DNA of 9,303 nt. It comes from Ruminococcaceae bacterium UBA1691 (lineage in GTDB: Bacteria > Bacillota > Clostridia > Oscillospirales > Acutalibacteraceae). The DNA is taken from positions 1 through 9,303 of the forward strand of contig DCJV01000130.1 in NCBI GenBank assembly GCA_002320555.1. Direction: 5' to 3'. Made by a program: the position numbers and the translations under genes. The notes below the pieces were generated by a model. The model had not been told where the DNA came from. It searched no databases and was given only the letters and a program-made list of their open reading frames with translations. Positions within the stretch are counted from its first letter, which is position 1. Each line of letters starts with the position of its first letter. Shown piece after piece: positions 1-7,423 of this stretch.

Positions 1-1
1 C

Positions 2-859
2 GATCTGGCGCCCTTGCATAACGCCGCGCACCTGCAGGGGATCCATGCCTCCCAGGAGGTATTCGGCCCGGACGTGCCGCAGGTCGTCGTATTCGACAAT
101 GCGTTCCACAGCACGATGCCTCCAGAGGCATACCTGTATGCCATCCCCTATGAATATTACGAAAAGTACAAGATCCGCCGCTATGGTTTCCACGGCACCT
201 CTCATCGCTATGTCAGCGCACGCTGCGCCGAGCTGATGGGCAAGGATCTCAAGGATCTCAAGATGATCACCTGCCATTTGGGCAACGGCTCCTCCATCAC
301 CGCCATCAAGAATGGAAAGGTTATCGACACGAGCATGGGCCTTACGCCCCTCGATGGCTTCATGATGGGCACGCGCAGCGGCGGGCTCGATCCATCCGTG
401 GTGACCTATTTGCAGGAGAAGGAGGGCTGGACGCCGAAGGAGACCGACGAGGTGCTCAATAAAAAATCCGGCATGCTCGGCATCTCCGGCATCTCCAGCG
501 ATGACCGCGACCTTGCGAAGGCAGCTGCTGAAGGCAATGAGCGCGCCATCCTGGCACGCAAAATGCTATGGTACCAGATCCGCAAATACATCGGCTCCTA
601 TGTCGCCGCCCTCGACGGTGTCGATGCAATCGTTTTCACCGGCGGCATCGGCGAAAACGGCCAGTTCATCCGCGCGGATATCTGCGGCAATCTTTCCTTC
701 CTCGGCATCGAGATCGACAGCGAGATCAACTCGAAGGCACTGCACGGCGTAGAAGCTGAGATTTCGACGCCTGCGTCCAAGGTGCGCATCTTCGTCATCC
801 CCACGGAGGAGGAGCTCATGATCGCGCGCGATACGAAAGCGATCGTCGAGGCGATGTGA
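2..859 (+). CDS. ackA: Acetate kinase, C-terminal part (5' end outside window)
   Basis: Acetate kinase interconverts acetate + ATP and acetyl-phosphate + ADP in the cytoplasm. With phosphotransacetylase it makes ATP from acetyl-CoA in fermenting anaerobes. The frame is open from base 2, so the start lies upstream. The visible part is 285 residues. Family motifs appear in order: FDNAFHSTMP (Asp at 95-97), RRYGFHGTSH (His at 191-193), HLGNGSS (Asn at 284-286), MGTRSGGLDP (Arg at 374-376), FTGGIGENG (641-667) and TEEELMIA near the C-terminus. Adding about 116 residues places the Asp, His, Asn and Arg at the Methanosarcina AckA catalytic positions 148, 180, 211 and 241, so about 116 residues are missing and the full protein would be about 401 aa, a normal length. 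All visible catalytic residues are intact. It ends ATG-TGA at 859. The usual partner pta is not visible. Identification is firm. Confidence 0.97.
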   Translation, partial: DLAPLHNAAHLQGIHASQEVFGPDVPQVVVFDNAFHSTMPPEAYLYAIPYEYYEKYKIRRYGFHGTSHRYVSARCAELMGKDLKDLKMITCHLGNGSSITAIKNGKVIDTSMGLTPLDGFMMGTRSGGLDPSVVTYLQEKEGWTPKETDEVLNKKSGMLGISGISSDDRDLAKAAAEGNERAILARKMLWYQIRKYIGSYVAALDGVDAIVFTGGIGENGQFIRADICGNLSFLGIEIDSEINSKALHGVEAEISTPASKVRIFVIPTEEELMIARDTKAIVEAM

Positions 860-921
860 GTCATATCGTATCCCGTCATTTTACGAGATTGTTAAAAAAC
901 GTATCAATATGCAGGTCAGAA

Positions 922-964
922 GGGCGCGTTGCAAAATGTAAAGATATACATTTGCAACGCGCCC
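922..964. repeat. Near-perfect 18-bp inverted repeat downstream of ackA
   Basis: The left arm 922-940 and right arm 947-964 are exact reverse complements apart from one extra A in the left arm; the loop is the 6 nt AAGATA. The stem has a GC-rich base (GGGCGCG) and an A/T-rich top. It lies 62 nt after the ackA stop, so it may end the ackA transcript. However, neither side has a proper U-tract: the plus side continues GTTTGC and the minus side TTCTGACC. Downstream copies of its inner motif (see 922-990) allow alternative pairings. The inverted repeat is directly visible; terminator function is an inference. Confidence 0.75.
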
Positions 965-990
965 GTTTGCAAATGCAAGGGCCATTTTGC
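922..990 (+). promoter_or_regulatory. Alternating complementary segments, attenuator-like, upstream of the radical SAM gene
   Basis: Four segments alternate in sense: (1) TTGCAAAATG at 929-938, (2) CATTTGCAA at 949-957, (3) TTGCAAATG at 967-975, (4) CATTTTGC at 983-990. Segment 2 pairs perfectly with 3 over 9 bp, and 1 pairs perfectly with 4 over 8 bp, giving a nested fold. Alternatively 1 pairs with 2 inside the long 18-bp hairpin, leaving 3 to pair with 4 with one bulge. The two folds exclude each other, as in leader attenuators. The last segment ends 72 nt before the ATG at 1063. No poly-U tract follows, so any control would not be classic intrinsic termination. It matches no riboswitch class I recognise. 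The pairings are seen; regulation is speculative. Confidence 0.3.
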
Positions 991-1062
991 TATGTTGGAT
1001 ACGGATGTTTTTCCATATTTTATACTCGACTAATCTTGTCATTGTCAGGAGAATGAATCTTT

Positions 1063-2907
1063 ATGCTTTCCAAACAGGCCGAACAACTGTTGTCCCTCGT
1101 CCAGAAGCCGGGGCGCTATATGGGCGGGGAGTTAAACGCCGTCATAAAAAAGAAAGAGGATGTGGATATCCGCTTCGCCTTTTGCTTCCCCGATACCTAC
1201 GAAATCGGCATGTCCCACCTGGGGATTAAAATCCTCTACAGCCTCATCAACGCACGAAAGGACGCATGGTGCGAGCGGGTATTCGCGCCGTGGACCGATA
1301 TGGAAGCGCTCATGCGGGAGCATCATGTGCCGCTCTATGCGCTCGAAAGCGGCGATCCGCTGACCGAATTTGACATCATCGGCTTTACGATGCAGTATGA
1401 GCTCAGCTATACCAATCTGCTCAATATGCTCGACCTTGCCGGCATTCCGGTGCGCGCGCAGGACAGGAATTCCCTTACACCGCTTGTGATCGCGGGCGGG
1501 CCGTGCGTGTGCAACGCCGAGCCGTTTGCGGACTTCGTCGATATCTGCCTGCCCGGCGAAGGCGAAGAGGTTATGAACGACCTTCTAGACCTCTTTCGGG
1601 AATACAAGGCGAAGGGCGCGGATAAGGAATCCTTCCTGCAGGCCGCGGCACAGATTCCGGGTGTATATGTCCCGTCCCTCTACACCGTTGATTATAATGA
1701 TGATGGGACCATGAAGGCCATCACGCCGCACGGCGGCGCGCCGGAAAAGGTGACCAAACGGATTGTATCCGACCTAGACAAGGTTTTTTACCCTGATCAA
1801 TTTGTCGTGCCCTTCATCGAGGTGGTGCACGACCGCGTCACCAGCGAAATTTTCCGCGGCTGCATCCGCGGCTGCCGCTTCTGCCAGGCGGGCTTCCTTT
1901 ACCGCCCGATCCGGGAGAAAAAGCCGGACACGGTCAACCGCGATTGCAAAACTCTCTGCGAATCCAGCGGCTATGACGAAATCTCGCTGTGCTCGCTGAG
2001 CACGAGCGACTATACGGGGCTGCAAAGCCTCTTAAACGGTCTGTTTGAATGGACGCTGGACGACAGGATCAATGTGTCGCTGCCGTCTCTGCGGGTTGAT
2101 AATTTTTCCCCTGAGCTCATGGAGCAGATCCAGAAGGTGCGCCGCAGCGGCCTTACCTTCGCGCCGGAGGCCGGCACCCAGCGGCTGCGCGACGCGATCA
2201 ATAAGAATGTGACGGAGGACGAGGTCATGCGCACCGTGCGCAGTGCCTTTGCAGGCGGCTGGACGGCGGTCAAGCTCTATTTCATGCTCGGCCTTCCCAC
2301 GGAGACGCTCGATGATGTGGCCGGCATTGCGCAGCTTGCACAGCGGGTGGTGGATGCTTATTATCAGAATCCGAACAAGCCCAAGGGCAAGGGCGTGCAG
2401 GTGAGCATCAGCGTAGCCTCCTTTGTGCCGAAGCCCTTTACGCCGTTCCAGTGGGAGCCGCAGGACACGATTGATATGCTTTATGAAAAGCAGCGGCATT
2501 TAAAGGAGAGCGTGACCTCCCGCAAGATCAAGGTCAGCTGCCATGACGTGCAGACGAGCTTTCTGGAGGGTGTGTTCGCGCGCGGGGACAGAAGGCTCGG
2601 CAAAGTGCTCGAATGTGCATGGCGCAAGGGCTGCAAATTCGACAGCTGGGACGACCAGTTCCGCTTCGACCTGTGGGAGGAGGCTTTCCGGGAGTGCGGG
2701 ATCGATCCGCTCTTTTATACCAGCCGCCGCCGCTCGTTTGAGGAGGTGCTGCCGTGGGACCATATGGACTACGGGATCCGCAAGGAATTTCTCATGCGGG
2801 AAAACGAGAAGGCGCACAGAAGCATGACCACGCCGAACTGCCGTGAACAGTGCGCGGGCTGCGGGACGAACCGTTTGAATGGGGGCAAGTGCGATGCGCT
2901 GCGTTAG
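1063..2907 (+). CDS. TIGR03960-family radical SAM protein (B12-binding-like N-terminus)
   Basis: This 614-aa protein of unknown function belongs to the radical SAM family paired with DUF2344 proteins in Firmicutes. The ATG at 1063 follows AGGAG at 1047-1051 (11-nt spacing). An ATG at 1053 is closer to that site but out of frame. The N-terminal ~200 residues (EIGMSHLGIKILY, FDIIGFTMQYELSYTNLLNM, VIAGGPCVCNAEPFADFVD, PGEGEE) match the cobalamin-binding-like domain of this superfamily, but I see no DxHxxG motif, so B12 binding is unproven. The radical SAM cluster motif CxxxCxxC is C267, C271 and C274 (FRGCIRGCRFCQAG) and should bind a 4Fe-4S cluster that cleaves SAM. SAM-domain features follow (FAPEAGTQRLRDAINK, KLYFMLGLPTE). 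The C-terminus carries a second cysteine set: C593, C597, C600 and C610. It overlaps the DUF2344 start by 14 nt, so the two are probably translated together. Family assignment is firm; the substrate is unknown. Confidence 0.92.
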   Translation: MLSKQAEQLLSLVQKPGRYMGGELNAVIKKKEDVDIRFAFCFPDTYEIGMSHLGIKILYSLINARKDAWCERVFAPWTDMEALMREHHVPLYALESGDPLTEFDIIGFTMQYELSYTNLLNMLDLAGIPVRAQDRNSLTPLVIAGGPCVCNAEPFADFVDICLPGEGEEVMNDLLDLFREYKAKGADKESFLQAAAQIPGVYVPSLYTVDYNDDGTMKAITPHGGAPEKVTKRIVSDLDKVFYPDQFVVPFIEVVHDRVTSEIFRGCIRGCRFCQAGFLYRPIREKKPDTVNRDCKTLCESSGYDEISLCSLSTSDYTGLQSLLNGLFEWTLDDRINVSLPSLRVDNFSPELMEQIQKVRRSGLTFAPEAGTQRLRDAINKNVTEDEVMRTVRSAFAGGWTAVKLYFMLGLPTETLDDVAGIAQLAQRVVDAYYQNPNKPKGKGVQVSISVASFVPKPFTPFQWEPQDTIDMLYEKQRHLKESVTSRKIKVSCHDVQTSFLEGVFARGDRRLGKVLECAWRKGCKFDSWDDQFRFDLWEEAFRECGIDPLFYTSRRRSFEEVLPWDHMDYGIRKEFLMRENEKAHRSMTTPNCREQCAGCGTNRLNGGKCDALR

Positions 2908-3568
2908 AATCTGGTTTGCCAAGGAAGGGCGGGCGAAATATATCTCTCATCTCGATATCGTCCGCTGCATGTCGCGCGCCGTGCGCCGCGCAGGGCTTCC
3001 GCTGTGGTATACGGAGGGCTTCAACCCGCACCCCTATATGATGTTTGCCCTGCCGCTCTCTCTGGGCTTTTCAAGCCAATGCGAATCGATGGATGTCCGC
3101 ATCGAAGGGGAGATGGCGAATGCTCAGATCGAGAAGCGGATGCGCGCCGTGATGCCGGAGGGCCTGCGGATTCTCGCCGTCCGGGAGCCGGTTATGCAGC
3201 CCGGGGAAATTGCTTTTGCGGATTATAGCGCAACACTCTTCTTTGATGCGCCCGGGCAGGCTGCAGCATTTCTCCATGGGGCGGGCACAGCGCTGGCGGG
3301 CGGCAGCCTCATCGTGCAGAAGCCCGGCAAATCCGGGCACAGGAAGGTCATGAAGGAAGTTGACCTTTTGCCGCTGATCCAAAACTGTTCAATGGAGCAG
3401 AAGGATAACGCTGTGCTGCTCAAGCTGATCCTTCCGGCGGGGAACACAACGAATATTAGCCCGGTGCTTTTGCTCGATACACTGGAAGAGAAGTCCGGGG
3501 TACAGGATGCAGGGCGGGAAATCACCCGGATGGCACTGCTGACAAAGGATATGGAGACATTTCAATAG
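2894..3568 (+). CDS. DUF2344 / TIGR03936 family protein
   Basis: A 224-aa protein of uncharacterised function, the usual partner of TIGR03960 radical SAM proteins; in some bacteria the two are fused. I chose the ATG at 2894 because the family begins with a short strand, then (Y/F)xSHLD, and this start gives MRCVRIWFAKEG followed by YISHLDIVR (residues 16-24). A G-rich stretch (2881-2885) lies 8 nt upstream as a weak ribosome site. An in-frame ATG at 2879 would add five residues. The conserved block RRAGLPLWYTEGFNPHP (31-47) and the ALPLSLGF that follows are diagnostic. The start overlaps the end of the radical SAM gene, implying translational coupling. The C-terminal half is less conserved and has no catalytic motif I recognise. 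It ends just before a terminator, so the unit appears to be two genes. No membrane segment or signal peptide is seen. Confidence 0.88.
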   Translation: MRCVRIWFAKEGRAKYISHLDIVRCMSRAVRRAGLPLWYTEGFNPHPYMMFALPLSLGFSSQCESMDVRIEGEMANAQIEKRMRAVMPEGLRILAVREPVMQPGEIAFADYSATLFFDAPGQAAAFLHGAGTALAGGSLIVQKPGKSGHRKVMKEVDLLPLIQNCSMEQKDNAVLLKLILPAGNTTNISPVLLLDTLEEKSGVQDAGREITRMALLTKDMETFQ

Positions 3569-3578
3569 AATGCTTTCG

Positions 3579-3622
3579 GGAGCCGTTGCCAATCGTACTA
3601 GCGAGTTGGAGACGGCTCTTTT
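3579..3622 (+). terminator. Intrinsic terminator after the radical SAM/DUF2344 pair
   Basis: The arms 3580-3595 and 3602-3618 form an imperfect stem: GAGCCGT pairs with ACGGCTC, then CCAA with TTGG, then TCG with CGA, with one mismatch, one bulge and a loop of about 6 nt. TTTT at 3619-3622 follows directly. It starts 11 nt after the DUF2344 stop, as expected for a plus-strand rho-independent terminator, and separates this unit from the ABC operon promoter. Confidence 0.7.
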
Positions 3623-3658
3623 CCATTTGTAAACTTCCCTTTTCGAGCTTCTTTATGA

Positions 3659-3687
3659 TTGAATTCCGAAAAAGAAGTTGGTATACT
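3659..3687 (+). promoter_or_regulatory. Sigma-A promoter for the ABC exporter operon
   Basis: The -35 is TTGAAT (3659-3664), the spacer is exactly 17 nt, and the -10 is TATACT (3682-3687, 5 of 6 matches) with an extended TGG just before it. Transcription should start near 3694, about 75 nt upstream of the ABC start codon. A 7-bp inverted repeat, CTTCTTT (3648-3654) and AAAGAAG (3671-3677), brackets the -35 with its centre at about 3662 and could be a repressor operator. No regulator gene lies next to it upstream, so that part is inference. Confidence 0.7.
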
Positions 3688-3703
3688 ATGGAAGAAAGAA
3701 GAC

Positions 3704-3754
3704 ATGGGAAAGACAACTACTTCCACAGTAAGCGAGATTTTTTCCTGGCGATAA
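3704..3754 (+). other. Possible 16-codon leader ORF in the exporter 5' UTR
   Basis: An ATG at 3704 opens a short frame, MGKTTTSTVSEIFSWR, stopping with TAA at 3752-3754. The stop lies 1 nt before the AAAGGAGG ribosome site of the first ABC gene. It starts about 10 nt after the predicted transcription start; only a weak purine-rich GGAAG (3690-3694) precedes it. Related B. subtilis bmrCD exporters are controlled by translation of a leader peptide (BmrB), so such an ORF would make sense here. At this length it could easily be chance. No clear terminator hairpin is seen, although a T6 run (3738-3743) lies within it. Confidence 0.18.
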
Positions 3755-3769
3755 AAGGAGGACAACTGC

Positions 3770-5527
3770 TTGCGCAAGGTGCTCAAATATCTCAAGCCCT
3801 ACCGGACGGCTGCGATCCTGACGGTATTTCTGGTTCTGCTGAATTCCCTGGCGCAGCTGATCCTGCCGTCTATGATGGCGGATATCATCAATGAGGGGAT
3901 TTCGCGCGGCGAGCTCAGCTACATATGGCGCGTCGGCAGCATCATGCTGGCCATTTCCGCCGTGGGCGTTCTGGTGAGCATTCTGGCGAGTGCATGCTCG
4001 AGCAATGCGTCCACCGGCTTTGGTAGAGAGCTGCGAAAAGCCGTGTTTTACAAGGTGGAGAGCCTGTCGCAGAGTGACATCGACAAGATCGGGACGCCGT
4101 CTCTCATCACGCGCTCGACCAACGATATCCGGCAGATTCAGGATATGGTGCTCATGGTCCTGCGCAATGTCATCAGCGCGCCACTGATGATGATCGGTGG
4201 GGTGATTATGTCGTTTATTTTGAATAAACGGCTTTCCATGATCATTTTCCTTTTGCTCCCGATTATCGTAGCGATCGCGCTGGTGATCGTCAAAAAGGTG
4301 ATGCCGATGTTTGACGTGATGCAGAAGAAAACGGATCGGCTCAATCAGATCGTGCGGGAGAAGCTGAGCGGAATTCGTGTCATCCGCGCGTTTAATCGAT
4401 CCGACTATGAGGATGGGCGCTTCGGCGGGGCAAACCTCGAGCTGACGGGCATGGCGCTGCGCATCAACCGGATGTTTGCCGCGCTGATTCCAATTGCCAT
4501 GATGCTGCTCTATGGGACGATCATCACGCTTGTCTGGGTCGGCAGCCGGCAGGTGGACTCCTTTGATCCCACGACACAGGCCGCCCAGATTGCGGGTACA
4601 GTGGGCAATCTGCAGGCCTTTGTGCTCTACCTGCTGATGATCATTTTTGCTCTTGTCATGGCTGTTTCCCTGTTCATTATGGTGCCGCGCGCGGCGATTT
4701 CTGCCCGGCGGATTGAGGAAGTGCTCGATCTTGAGCCTATGATTCTGGAGCCACAGTCTCCAAAGGAGCCTGCGCGGGAAGAAAAGGGGCATCTCGTCTT
4801 TGAGGACGTTTCCTTTTCCTATCCAGGCGCACAGGAGCCCGTGCTCAGCCATGTCAGCTTTGAAGCGCGCGCAGGTGAAGTGACTGCGATCATCGGCGGC
4901 ACCGGCTGCGGAAAGTCGACACTGGTCAATCTGATCCCCCGTTTTTATGATGTAACAGGGGGACGTGTGCTTGTGGACGGCGTGGATGTCCGCGATCTGG
5001 AGCAGAATGTGCTGCATCACAAAATCGGAATCGTGCCGCAGAAGGCGTTTTTGTTCAGCGGGACGGTGGCGGAAAATCTGCGCTACGGCAGGGAGGATGC
5101 AACGCCGGAGGAGATGATGCGCACGCTCGAGATCGCGCAGGCGCTCTCCTTTGTAGAAAAGCTGCCCAATGGGCTTTACGATATGATTTCTCAGAGCGGG
5201 ACCAATCTTTCCGGCGGGCAAAAGCAGCGCCTTGCGATTGCGCGGGCACTGATCCGTCCCGCGGAATTCTATATTTTTGACGACAGCTTTTCCGCTCTCG
5301 ATTTCCGCACGGACGCGCGCCTTCGCGCGGCCATTCGAGAGCATTTCGGGGATGCGAACCTCATAATCGTCGCCCAACGTGTGGGTACGATTCTGGACGC
5401 GGACCGGATCATCGTGCTCGACGAGGGAAAGGTAGCCGGGATCGGCACGCATCGGGAATTGCTGGAATCCTGCAGGGTCTATCAGGAGATCGTGGAATCC
5501 CAACTGGCGAAGGAGGAAGTGTCATGA
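3770..5527 (+). CDS. ABC exporter half-transporter, degenerate-site subunit (BmrC/TM287-like)
   Basis: This 585-aa type IV ABC half-transporter (membrane domain plus ATPase) is the first subunit of a heterodimeric exporter. The start is TTG at 3770, chosen because AGGAGG at 3756-3761 sits 8 nt upstream and the protein then begins MRKVLKYLKPYR, typical for the family. Six membrane segments lie at about 13-38, 53-76, 127-151, 156-177, 236-257 and 282-305. The nucleotide-binding domain begins near 339: Walker A GGTGCGKS (376-383, K382), Q-loop region IGIVPQKAFLFSG, canonical signature LSGGQ (480-484). Walker B is FYIFDDS with Asp505 where the catalytic Glu should be, and the switch His is Gln536 (IIVAQR). 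This pattern marks the subunit that supplies the non-hydrolysing site's Walker motifs while giving its intact LSGGQ to the partner's active site. The stop overlaps the next ATG (ATGA, 5524-5527). Substrates are probably drugs, lipids or peptides; the sequence does not say which. Confidence 0.95.
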   Translation: MRKVLKYLKPYRTAAILTVFLVLLNSLAQLILPSMMADIINEGISRGELSYIWRVGSIMLAISAVGVLVSILASACSSNASTGFGRELRKAVFYKVESLSQSDIDKIGTPSLITRSTNDIRQIQDMVLMVLRNVISAPLMMIGGVIMSFILNKRLSMIIFLLLPIIVAIALVIVKKVMPMFDVMQKKTDRLNQIVREKLSGIRVIRAFNRSDYEDGRFGGANLELTGMALRINRMFAALIPIAMMLLYGTIITLVWVGSRQVDSFDPTTQAAQIAGTVGNLQAFVLYLLMIIFALVMAVSLFIMVPRAAISARRIEEVLDLEPMILEPQSPKEPAREEKGHLVFEDVSFSYPGAQEPVLSHVSFEARAGEVTAIIGGTGCGKSTLVNLIPRFYDVTGGRVLVDGVDVRDLEQNVLHHKIGIVPQKAFLFSGTVAENLRYGREDATPEEMMRTLEIAQALSFVEKLPNGLYDMISQSGTNLSGGQKQRLAIARALIRPAEFYIFDDSFSALDFRTDARLRAAIREHFGDANLIIVAQRVGTILDADRIIVLDEGKVAGIGTHRELLESCRVYQEIVESQLAKEEVS

Positions 5528-7401
5528 GCAGAAATCACTCCGCCGGACCAGGGGAGGATTCCAAGCGTTTCCTTCGCGCCAAGGCCTATAACCGCAGCAA
5601 AAACCACCGCCCCCCCAATGAGAAGCCGCGCGACATGCGCGGGACGACGCTGCGCCTGCTGGAGCTGCTGAGGCCCTTCTGGCCTGCCATGCTGCTGGTG
5701 CTGCTCACGGCGATGCTCAGCACCTTTGTCACCGTGTTTGGCCCCATGCTGCTGGGAGATGCGGTTGATGCGATTCAGGCGCAGGTGGAGGTAAAGCTTG
5801 CGGGCGGCACGATGAATTTCGGCGAAATCGGCCGAATTCTTCTGACGCTCGCGGGTTTGTTTGGCATGAGCGCAGTGCTCAGCTACGTGCAGGCTTATAC
5901 GATGGCGGGTGTGACGCAGAAGGTGGTCTGCGCCATGCGCGAGCAGGTAAACGAGAAGCTATCCCATCTGCCGCTGCGTTATTTCGACGGGCATTCGAAA
6001 GGCGATATTCTCAGCCGCATCATGAACGATATCGACAATGTCAGCAATACGCTGCAGAATAATCTCACGCAGATTTTATCTTCCACAGTGATGCTTATCT
6101 CCGTGCTCGGGATGATGTTTTATGTGAGCTGGCGCATGACGCTCATTGCAATCTCCGTGCTTCCGGCCTGCCTGATCGTCACGCTTGTCGTCTCCCGCTA
6201 CTCCCGGCGCTATTTCCGCCGCCAGTGGGACCATATGGGTGAATTAAACGGCCATATCGAAGAGATGTATACGGGTCACAATATCGTCAAGGTTTTCGGC
6301 CACGAGCAGAATGCCATTGAGGAATTTGACGAGATCAATGACGAGCTGTACCGTGTCAGCCGCAAGGCGCAGTTTATCTCCGGCACGATCATGCCGCTTC
6401 TGAGTTTTATCAATAATATCAGCTATGTCCTGATCTGCGTAGCGGGCGGAAGCTACGTCCTTGCTGGGACAATTTCGCTTGGAGACGTAACGTCCTTTAT
6501 TATGTATTCCAAGATGTTTACTCAGCCGATCGCGGACCTGGGCAATATTGCAAACAATATTCAATCCTCCCTTGCGTCTGCAGAACGCGTGTTCCGCCTG
6601 CTCGACGAGGAAGAGGAGGTTCCGGAGCAGTCGCTTCATACGATTGAAAAGGCGCGGGGCGAGGTGCGCTTTGAGCATGTGGATTTTCAGTATCTGCCTG
6701 AAAAGCCGCTGATCCGGGATTTAAATCTGGAGGCAAAGCCCGGAAAGATCGTGGCGATCGTGGGCCCGACCGGAGCGGGGAAAACGACGCTGGTCAACCT
6801 TTTGATGCGTTTTTACGATGTGAACGGCGGCCGGATCACGGTCGATGGCGTCGATATCCGGGAGATATCCCGGGAAAACCTGCGGCAGCTGTTTGGCATG
6901 GTGCTGCAGGACACCTGGCTCTTTGAAGGGACAATTTATGACAATATCGCCTATGGGAGGCCGGGTGCAACGCGGGAAGAGGTGGAGGCCGCCGCACGCA
7001 TGGCGCGCGTGACGCATTTTATCCACACGCTGCCCGATGGCTATGATACCATCCTGGAGGAGGAGGGCCTCAATCTTTCGCAGGGGCAGCGGCAGCTGCT
7101 GACGATTGCGCGCGCAATTCTCGCCGATCCTGCCATCCTGATCCTCGATGAAGCGACCAGCTCTGTTGATACCCGCACAGAGGTGCTCATTCAGAAAGCA
7201 ATGCAGGAGCTGATGCACAACCGCACCTGCTTTGTCATTGCGCACCGGCTTTCCACGATCCGGACGGCCGATCTGATCCTCGCTATGAACCATGGCAAGA
7301 TTGTGGAGATGGGCCGCCATGATGGGCTGCTGGAACAGGGCGGTTTCTATGCGGAGCTTTATAACAGCCAGTTTGCCGGGATGACGCGTCCTGCTCGGTA
7401 A
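5524..7401 (+). CDS. ABC exporter half-transporter, catalytic-site subunit (BmrD/TM288-like)
   Basis: This 625-aa half-transporter is the partner of the preceding gene. Its ATG at 5524 overlaps the upstream stop, with AAGGAGG just before it, so translation is coupled. A basic, hydrophilic N-terminal extension of about 45 residues precedes the membrane domain, a feature common in this subunit type. Membrane segments lie at about 53-76, 104-127, 182-201, 205-224, 285-307 and 310-333. The ATPase domain has Walker A GPTGAGKT (414-421, K420), Q-loop MVLQDTWLFEG, Walker B ILILDE (D542, catalytic E543) and switch His574 (VIAHR), all intact. Its signature is LSQGQ (518-522) rather than LSGGQ. Its Walker motifs therefore form the active site with the first subunit's LSGGQ, while its own altered signature faces the first subunit's degenerate Walker B. 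Heterodimer assignment is firm; the exported substrate is unknown. Confidence 0.95.
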   Translation: MSRNHSAGPGEDSKRFLRAKAYNRSKNHRPPNEKPRDMRGTTLRLLELLRPFWPAMLLVLLTAMLSTFVTVFGPMLLGDAVDAIQAQVEVKLAGGTMNFGEIGRILLTLAGLFGMSAVLSYVQAYTMAGVTQKVVCAMREQVNEKLSHLPLRYFDGHSKGDILSRIMNDIDNVSNTLQNNLTQILSSTVMLISVLGMMFYVSWRMTLIAISVLPACLIVTLVVSRYSRRYFRRQWDHMGELNGHIEEMYTGHNIVKVFGHEQNAIEEFDEINDELYRVSRKAQFISGTIMPLLSFINNISYVLICVAGGSYVLAGTISLGDVTSFIMYSKMFTQPIADLGNIANNIQSSLASAERVFRLLDEEEEVPEQSLHTIEKARGEVRFEHVDFQYLPEKPLIRDLNLEAKPGKIVAIVGPTGAGKTTLVNLLMRFYDVNGGRITVDGVDIREISRENLRQLFGMVLQDTWLFEGTIYDNIAYGRPGATREEVEAAARMARVTHFIHTLPDGYDTILEEEGLNLSQGQRQLLTIARAILADPAILILDEATSSVDTRTEVLIQKAMQELMHNRTCFVIAHRLSTIRTADLILAMNHGKIVEMGRHDGLLEQGGFYAELYNSQFAGMTRPAR

Positions 7402-7423
7402 TCAATTCAGCGTGCAAGGGCGC

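Larger units (their letters stand above)
860..1062. other. Spacer between ackA and the radical SAM gene
   Basis: Apart from the inverted repeat and its alternating copies (922-990), this spacer holds an AT-rich stretch with a TATACT (1021-1026) that could be a -10. The best -35 partner, TTGGAT (995-1000), matches only 3 of 6 and is 20 nt away, so I do not call a promoter. The ribosome site AGGAG (1047-1051) precedes the ATG at 1063. No small gene is supported here. Confidence 0.5.

Noticed and set aside
995..1026. TTGGAT-20 nt-TATACT as a promoter for the radical SAM gene
   Set aside because: The -35 matches only 3 of 6 and the spacer is too long. The -10 alone in AT-rich sequence is weak evidence.
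2879..2893. The upstream ATG at 2879 as the start of the DUF2344 gene
   Set aside because: The family normally starts a few residues before the strand leading to SHLD. The ATG at 2894 fits this and has a G-rich stretch 8 nt upstream.
2032..2922. Two antisense frames (155 and 140 codons) under the radical SAM gene
   Set aside because: Both are low-complexity shadows of a strongly conserved gene, with no motif or context of their own.
3686..5503. A 605-codon open frame antisense to the whole first ABC gene
   Set aside because: It mirrors the well-supported ABC exporter gene, is rich in His/Arg/Gln/Asp with no recognisable domain, and is a typical antisense artefact of GC-biased codon use.
6721..7320. 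A 199-codon frame antisense to the second ABC ATPase domain
   Set aside because: It overlaps Walker A to H-loop coding sequence of a certain gene, has no family features, and lacks a ribosome site.
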